Part shown: positions 14,262-18,239 of the stretch, piece after piece | Position numbering within the stretch: position 1 is the stretch's first letter | Layout of the letters: each line of letters begins with the position of its first letter | Source of the DNA: JAUVYV01 sp964585535 | GTDB taxonomy: Bacteria > Planctomycetota > Phycisphaerae > Sedimentisphaerales > Anaerobacaceae | NCBI GenBank assembly: GCA_964585535.1 | Contig: CAZPDW010000026.1 | Coordinates: 1 to 18,239, forward strand | Length of the DNA stretch: 18,239 nt | Direction of reading: 5' to 3' | Notes under the pieces: model-generated | What the model was told of the DNA's origin: nothing | Database searches by the model: none | The model's input: the letters and a program-made list of their open reading frames with translations, nothing else | Made by a program: the position numbers and the translations under genes

Positions 14262-14924
14262 CTAATCGGGTCTTTTAAGCTCTTCGATTTTCGGCAGGTC
14301 CTTGATGGAGTTAAGGCCGAAGGTTTCGAGGAATTTTTTCGTGGTTCCATAGAGCATCGGCCTGCCCAAGACCTCGGCTCGGCCGACGATTTTTACCAAT
14401 CCCTTGTACATCAGGTTGCGAATCATCTCGCCGGCGGCGACACCACGGATGGCCTCGATGTCGGCCCGCATAATCGGCTGCTTGTAGGCGATAATAGCAA
14501 GCGTCTCAAGCGCCGGCTGGCTCAGCTTGCTGTCGTCACGGACACGCAGCAGCTTCTTTAGCCAGTGGTTGTATGGGCCGAGCGTCAGCATCTGGTAGCC
14601 GCCGGCAATTTGTTCAATTCTAAAGGCGTTGCCGTTGGCCTGGTATTTTTCGTTAAGGTTTTTGACATACGTGCGGACCTGCTTTACACCTGAGCCGACG
14701 ATGTCGGTCAGGCGGGCGGGCGATAGCGGCTCATCGCTTGCAAAGAGCACGGCCTCGACAACGGATTCGACGGTCGGCTCGAAACCGGCCTGCTCGGGCA
14801 CAGTTTCTTCGCCGGTATCGCCCGGCTCCGCCGTTCCCGCCGGCTGCTGCGGGGCGTCAGGTTGGCTGGGCTGCTGTTCAATGGTTTGCTCGTTATCAAC
14901 AGCCGCTTTTTGCTCTTCTGTCAT
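14262..14924 (-). CDS. scpB: Segregation and condensation protein B
   Basis: The protein has 220 residues. After an acidic, glutamine- and proline-rich N-terminal tail (about residues 1-48), two winged-helix domains follow with ScpB hallmarks: VVEAVLFASDEPLS, GGYQMLT, LSQPALETLAIIAYKQPI, IRGV and GRPMLYGTTKKFLETFGL. ScpB joins ScpA and SMC in the condensin complex that compacts and segregates chromosomes. ScpA is not in the window. I chose the ATG at 14924; a GTG at 14936 in frame adds four residues but has no clear ribosome site. The tail is longer than in many ScpB proteins and is probably disordered. The gene is unrelated in function to its neighbours. Confidence 0.92.
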   Translation of the reverse strand: MTEEQKAAVDNEQTIEQQPSQPDAPQQPAGTAEPGDTGEETVPEQAGFEPTVESVVEAVLFASDEPLSPARLTDIVGSGVKQVRTYVKNLNEKYQANGNAFRIEQIAGGYQMLTLGPYNHWLKKLLRVRDDSKLSQPALETLAIIAYKQPIMRADIEAIRGVAAGEMIRNLMYKGLVKIVGRAEVLGRPMLYGTTKKFLETFGLNSIKDLPKIEELKRPD

Positions 14925-15061
14925 ATCATTTTCCACTTGAATGGGTCTGCATCTTTTTTGCTCACCGTAAATTTTACCTGTTTTAACATTTTTTGCAACC
15001 CCCTCCCTAACTTTTTCCCCTCAATTCTCGGATAAATACCTCAACCCACCCAGCGTTAATG

Positions 15062-15156
15062 AGGGCAACGCCCTTAAATAATTAGCCATCCAACTTGTTG
15101 GATGGGTGAAAAGAAAACCCCAAAACCCTCAACTTGTTGAGCAGGTGAAAAGAAAA
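15062..15156. repeat. Palindromic hairpins with 27-base direct repeats
   Basis: Two copies of CAACTTGTTG-N4-GGTGAAAAGAAAA lie at 15091-15117 and 15130-15156 (period 39). In each the first part is a palindrome, extended to CATCCAAC/GTTGGATG (15087-15104) and CTCAAC/GTTGAG (15128-15141); the flanks differ but keep pairing. A third hairpin, AGGGC-AAC-GCCCT, is at 15062-15074. They lie past the 3' end of the DUF5655-like gene. Confidence 0.65.
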
Positions 15157-15187
15157 AATTTCACCTCCCCCCTTCCCCAACCCTCTG

Positions 15188-15967
15188 CTATTCTTCCGCT
15201 TCGGCATACCATCCGGTCGTAAGGTTGTTTTTGACGCAGTAGTTTATATATCCGTGCGACTTCTTTATCACCGTCATCGTCGTTGCGACATCCTTCTTGT
15301 TCATAACGTACATCCTCCCCCACTTCTGACCGTATTCCCCGCCGAACGCCTCAACCCCTTTGATTTTCTTCGCGTTTGTAAAAAGATTCAAGTTCAGTCC
15401 CTTTTTCATAACCTTAACCGTAACAAACACCCGCTTCGGCGAATAATAGTAGATCCGGTACTTGTGTACCTTGTTATATATCCCGTCTCCTATCTTCTGT
15501 ATCTTCCCGTCGAGCTCATGGAAAAGTTCCACGCTTTCCGCCGTTCCCTTTTTCAGATACTCGTCAATCTCGTACGTGCTGCTCTTCGATATCTTATCAG
15601 GCGCCTCCACACTGATGTTTTCGAGCTTGCTGATTTCATTTTTCAATTCGAGCACTTCCAGCGATTTTGGGCACTCCTGCCAGTCATGCTCCCAGCACAC
15701 TATCATGTCCGCCTCTGCTACCGCGTGCTTATGCCTGGCAAAAGCCGAAGACTTGAACTCGAATTCTATCTTTACTTCTTCCCACCTGTTCTTGCCGACA
15801 AAGCGTTTCGCTATACAATCCGGATATCCCGTCCGGATCAGTTCCACGTACATCCCGAATTCGTGCGCCACCTTGCCGAAAAGAAATACCACACCCTGTT
15901 CGTTCGTTGGCGCATAAACCAACCCCCTGAAATTGATCAATCTGCCCACTATAGTTCTTCTCTTCAT
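15188..15967 (-). CDS. PD-(D/E)XK-like endonuclease domain plus DUF5655-like domain
   Basis: The protein has 259 residues and no signal peptide. The N-terminal part (about 1-110) has NFRGLVYAPTNEQGVVFLFG, then GYPDCIAKR with D50, and IEFEFKSS with E70 and K72. This D...ExK arrangement is that of the PD-(D/E)XK nuclease fold; DMIVCWEHDW (87-96) follows, as in this family. A lysine-rich linker (about 110-135) leads to a C-terminal domain (about 138-259) that resembles DUF5655: GTAESVELFHELDGKI, a KRVFVTV strand and a late VIKKSHGYI helix. I know this arrangement as a widespread uncharacterised family; DNA cleavage is inferred. GAGG lies 6 bases before the ATG. It follows an unrecognised gene by 44 bases on the same strand. 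Confidence 0.75.
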   Translation of the reverse strand: MKRRTIVGRLINFRGLVYAPTNEQGVVFLFGKVAHEFGMYVELIRTGYPDCIAKRFVGKNRWEEVKIEFEFKSSAFARHKHAVAEADMIVCWEHDWQECPKSLEVLELKNEISKLENISVEAPDKISKSSTYEIDEYLKKGTAESVELFHELDGKIQKIGDGIYNKVHKYRIYYYSPKRVFVTVKVMKKGLNLNLFTNAKKIKGVEAFGGEYGQKWGRMYVMNKKDVATTMTVIKKSHGYINYCVKNNLTTGWYAEAEE

Positions 15968-16011
15968 TTTAAACCTCGCTTATCCCTATCATTTCGAAAT
16001 CCACATGCTCG

Positions 16012-16728
16012 TCACATCATTCTTGGTACGTCCACAACAACCCCTTCCCCGAAGACATCGTAAACCAATCTGTCACAGGAGTATATGTGAATCTTGTCGA
16101 AAGTGAGAGCGTCCTTGAGTTTGAGTTCACCCGGGATCTTTCTAAGCATATCTATTGCACTCTCGAATCTGTAGGAAATAGACATTGGGCCGTCATCTTC
16201 AACAATAAGTTCATCCCCTGCAAACCTACAAAAACTGGTCCTATTCAAAACTTGCGTTTTTTTCTGGATCGCATGCACAATTATCTCAACCCACTGCTTT
16301 TCTATCCCGTAATCACCCCATCCTGCACTTGTCAATTCTTCGCCCGGCATCTTCATTGCAATCCCGGATCTCTTTGGAGGCGATTCCTTCACGGTGTAAT
16401 ATGCCGGTACCATCACACTGCCTTCAGGATACCTCTCGGACTCGTCCATCTTGTATTTGGCTACGGTCGCTCTTGTATGTTCTAATCCCAAATAAGCCTC
16501 CGCCCCGGGTGCTACAAATCTGAAATCCGGCGACTCCCCTCTCAGGATTTCAACCGGCGTCTCGAGCTTGTGGGTCTTAATCCCTGCCAACAGGAAGATG
16601 CAGAGCGACCGGAGTTCATGCCCCGTTCTTGTGTTATCTTTAGCAAACTTAAAATACGCGCTGGTGATTTCAACCAGATCTTCCTCACCTCTCACATTTA
16701 TTCTCTGCCCAACATCTGACAACACCAC
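16012..16728 (-). CDS. Unrecognised protein with E-x-PDF...GLE signature
   Basis: The protein has 238 residues, is soluble and has no signal peptide. I do not recognise the family. Residues 65-85 read ESPDFRFV...YLGLEHT, like the E...PDF...(I/L)G(I/L)E segment of some PD-(D/E)XK-type nucleases, but no ExK lysine is seen, so the nuclease call is tentative. A later part (141-155) is a conserved-looking helix, GIEKQWVEIIVHAIQKK. The start is ambiguous: GTG at 16728 and GTG at 16725 lie 4 and 7 bases after GGGAG (16733-16737), which overlaps the stop of a small upstream ORF (TGAGGGAG). That arrangement suggests coupled translation. The gene downstream is the DUF5655-like one. Coding is supported by length, position and a clean ribosome site. 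Confidence 0.65.
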   Translation of the reverse strand: MVLSDVGQRINVRGEEDLVEITSAYFKFAKDNTRTGHELRSLCIFLLAGIKTHKLETPVEILRGESPDFRFVAPGAEAYLGLEHTRATVAKYKMDESERYPEGSVMVPAYYTVKESPPKRSGIAMKMPGEELTSAGWGDYGIEKQWVEIIVHAIQKKTQVLNRTSFCRFAGDELIVEDDGPMSISYRFESAIDMLRKIPGELKLKDALTFDKIHIYSCDRLVYDVFGEGVVVDVPRMM

Positions 16729-16737
16729 GATACTCCC

Positions 16738-16878
16738 TCAGAGAAACTCAAGAAACTGGAATGACTGCAATTCGCTTTTTGCATCTTTCTCTTTCAACCA
16801 TGCGCCACTCTCCACATCATCCTTCTCTTGTTGCTGAACCAGAGTATGCTGGAGATGCACTCTCCCAATTCTATCCAT
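16738..16878 (-). CDS. Possible small ORF coupled to the unknown gene
   Basis: The ORF encodes 46 residues from an ATG at 16878: charged, glutamine- and lysine-rich, helical (VHLQHTLVQQQEKDDVESGA), ending FQFLEFL. The same frame stays open upstream with protein-like sequence (NEWRASYEKFVVETRWG) until it enters the repeat mosaic, so this may be the surviving C-terminus of a longer protein truncated by the repeats. Its stop overlaps the ribosome site of the next gene. No family is recognised. It could also be chance coding. Confidence 0.35.
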   Translation of the reverse strand: MDRIGRVHLQHTLVQQQEKDDVESGAWLKEKDAKSELQSFQFLEFL

Positions 16879-16929
16879 ACCCCATCTCGTTTCAACAACA
16901 AACTTCTCGTAGCTTGCCCGCCATTCGTT

Positions 16930-17255
16930 TGACGGGCTTTGCCTTTTCCCTTTTGCCTTGCTTCTTATGCCCTCGCGACTTTTTTCTCCGTGTCCTCTTC
17001 TTTGATAAAAGCGATGAACGTCTTTCGCCTCAGTGCAAAGGCCGAAAGGCCGCGTGGGCGAAGGCAGGCCTTTGCGACCGAGCTTGCTCGACGAGCACAC
17101 AATCCGCCGAAGGGCGCACATCGAGCCACACTGAATCTCTGTGAACTCTGTAGCTATTCTGCATCCTTATCTGTCTAAATCTGCGTTAATCAGTGTCTAA
17201 AAAACTTCGTGTCTTAGTGACTTCATGGCAAAAATCCGTGTCAATCCGTGGTTCA
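16930..17255. repeat. Mosaic of degenerate tandem words and a compound hairpin
   Basis: No gene is seen. Read on the minus strand from the Nif3 stop, paired words follow one another: CACGGATTGACACGGATT, then AAGTCACTAAGACACGAAG, then GACACTGATTAACGCAGATT, then ACAGAGTTCACAGAG. Next comes an inverted repeat, GCAAAGGCC (17035-17043) with GGCCTTTGC (17067-17075), a small palindrome CGAGC-TT-GCTCG (17079-17090), and purine-rich AAGAGGACACGGAGAAAAAA-type sequence. Each word pair differs from the next, unlike a classical satellite. Confidence 0.6.
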
Positions 17256-18239
17256 AAGCTCCCTCCACGTAAACGGGTCTGCATCCTTGTTACTGATTCT
17301 AATCGTTATGCCTGACAGCCGTTTTTTTAACTGTTGCGCGAACTTTTTGAGGATGAATCGCTCGGATACGCTGTGGGACAGACACAGGCAGGTCAGGCCC
17401 GCCTCCTTGGCTGCTAAGGCCTGATGGTGCTTTAGCTCGCCGGTGAGGTATAGGTCGGCCTTTTTTGCGATGACATTGTTGATAATTTTGCCGCAGGAGC
17501 CGGCGCAGACGGCGGCGGTTTTGACGAGGCGTTTTTCAGGGCCGACGATGCCGACGGTCTTTGCGCCGGTCTGTGCCTTGATGCGTGCGATGATTCTGCT
17601 CAGCGGTATTGGTTTTTCGAGCTTGCCGATTCTGCCAAGGCCGAACGTGCTGCGGTCGTTGTACAGCTTGAGAACATCGAAGGCCGGTTTCTCGTAAGGA
17701 TGCGCCTTGAGCATCGCGGCTGTTACGGCGTCGAGCTTATCGGCGGGGACAATGGTCTCGAAGCGAAGCTCGGGGACCCTTTCGAGCCGGCCTTTTTTGC
17801 CGATGGCGGGTTTGGCGCCTTCGAGAGGCAGGAAGCTGCCCTCGCCGGCCGTCGAAAAACCGCAGTGACTATAGTTGCCGATGGCACCCGCGCCTGCGGC
17901 GAAGACGGCATCGGCGAGCCGGCCGGCTGAATTTACGGGGACAAAAACCACCAGCTTGTAGTTGGCCGGTGCTGGATTCGCCACAAAGTCGCCTAACGGC
18001 TCGCCGTCTTTAATCCCAACAATCTCCGCTAAGGCGTCGTTCACTCCGCCTGAAACGGTATCAAGGGCGGTATGAATCGAGAAGACCGCAATATCCCGCC
18101 GAATCAGCTCATAGACGACGGCAGTGGGACCATCGGGGGTGATTTTCTTCAGGCCGTCCCAGATGACAGGGTGATAGCTGACAATCAAATCGGTCCTGAG
18201 CCGCCTTGCCTCGGCGAGAACGACGTTCGTTATGTCGAT
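17253..18239 (-). CDS. Nif3-like dinuclear metal-centre protein (5' end cut by window)
   Basis: The frame is open for 329 codons from the window edge, so the true start lies beyond it; the leucine TTG at 18188 is internal. The protein is a Nif3/YbgI-YqfO family member with probable metal ligands in SYHPVIWDG, IHTALD, and HSVSERF near the C-terminus. A central insert (KLVVFVPVNSAGRLADAVFA ... HPYEKPAFDV) matches the YqfO/CutA-like domain of the longer members. The C-terminus ends DADPFTWREL, usual for the family. Nif3 proteins form hexameric rings with two metals per subunit; some are linked to GTP cyclohydrolase-type or metal-insertion roles, but no function is settled. The stop codon falls exactly where the repeat mosaic begins. 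Confidence 0.88.
   Translation of the reverse strand: MDITNVVLAEARRLRTDLIVSYHPVIWDGLKKITPDGPTAVVYELIRRDIAVFSIHTALDTVSGGVNDALAEIVGIKDGEPLGDFVANPAPANYKLVVFVPVNSAGRLADAVFAAGAGAIGNYSHCGFSTAGEGSFLPLEGAKPAIGKKGRLERVPELRFETIVPADKLDAVTAAMLKAHPYEKPAFDVLKLYNDRSTFGLGRIGKLEKPIPLSRIIARIKAQTGAKTVGIVGPEKRLVKTAAVCAGSCGKIINNVIAKKADLYLTGELKHHQALAAKEAGLTCLCLSHSVSERFILKKFAQQLKKRLSGITIRISNKDADPFTWREL

Noticed and set aside
15087..15156. CRISPR array
   Set aside because: Only two units, with palindromic cores and a 12-base gap between repeats, and no cas genes nearby.
15254..16063. Plus-strand ORF of 269 codons
   Set aside because: It covers the DUF5655-like gene on the other strand, which has a ribosome site and recognisable domains; the plus product has neither.
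16879..17121. N-terminal extension of the small ORF at 16738
   Set aside because: Translation of this part comes from the repeat mosaic and hairpin, so it is not credible as protein.
17253..18188. TTG at 18188 as the Nif3 start
   Set aside because: The conserved Nif3 sequence continues upstream in frame to the window edge (EARRLRTDLIVSYHP), so the gene is simply cut.

Overview
The window looks like a chromosomal segment from an anaerobic planctomycete, most likely of the Phycisphaerae (Sedimentisphaerales-like) type. The evidence is family content and is inference rather than a phylogeny: a multi-subunit 2-oxoacid:ferredoxin oxidoreductase, a secreted GH30 enzyme with stacked Fn3-like modules and a C-terminal dockerin-like 'FAxxW' tail, a Tat-exported Gfo/Idh/MocA oxidoreductase, a DUF1080 lipoprotein and an FG-GAP propeller lipoprotein. 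Almost all genes lie on the minus strand.

Reading in plus coordinates: 1-4005 is one minus-strand operon, transcribed as ferredoxin, VorB-type alpha, TPP beta, gamma, ExbD-like protein, lipoprotein (cut by the window edge). It has a good sigma70-type promoter at 4038-4066. An MltA-type lytic transglycosylase lipoprotein follows (4133-5368). 5450-6490 holds one small plus-strand DUF2007/zinc-ribbon gene flanked by two decayed fragments: the C-terminus of an alpha/beta hydrolase and a piece of a second GH30. The intact GH30 (6583-9318) has a clear terminator, a strong Shine-Dalgarno sequence and a plausible promoter. About 600 bases of noncoding DNA follow, with a potential G-quadruplex and word repeats.

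9931-14095 is a sugar-processing block: DUF1080, sugar-phosphate isomerase/epimerase-like and Gfo/Idh genes in one minus-strand operon, with a divergent FG-GAP lipoprotein. These gene types match the 3-keto-glycoside degradation route described in Bacteroides. ScpB (chromosome segregation) follows at 14262-14924.

15188-16880 is the least explained part. It holds a protein with a PD-(D/E)XK-like N-terminus and a DUF5655-like C-terminus, an unrecognised protein with an E-x-PDF...GLE signature, and perhaps a small ORF coupled upstream of them. This possible operon is bounded on one side by palindromic direct repeats (15087-15156) and on the other by a mosaic of degenerate tandem words (about 16930-17255). 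A Nif3-family gene (17253 to the window end, 5' end missing) closes the window.

No tRNA, rRNA, CRISPR array or recognisable insertion sequence was seen. The best candidate for something undescribed is the 15188-16880 gene set. Its role cannot be fixed from the sequence alone.
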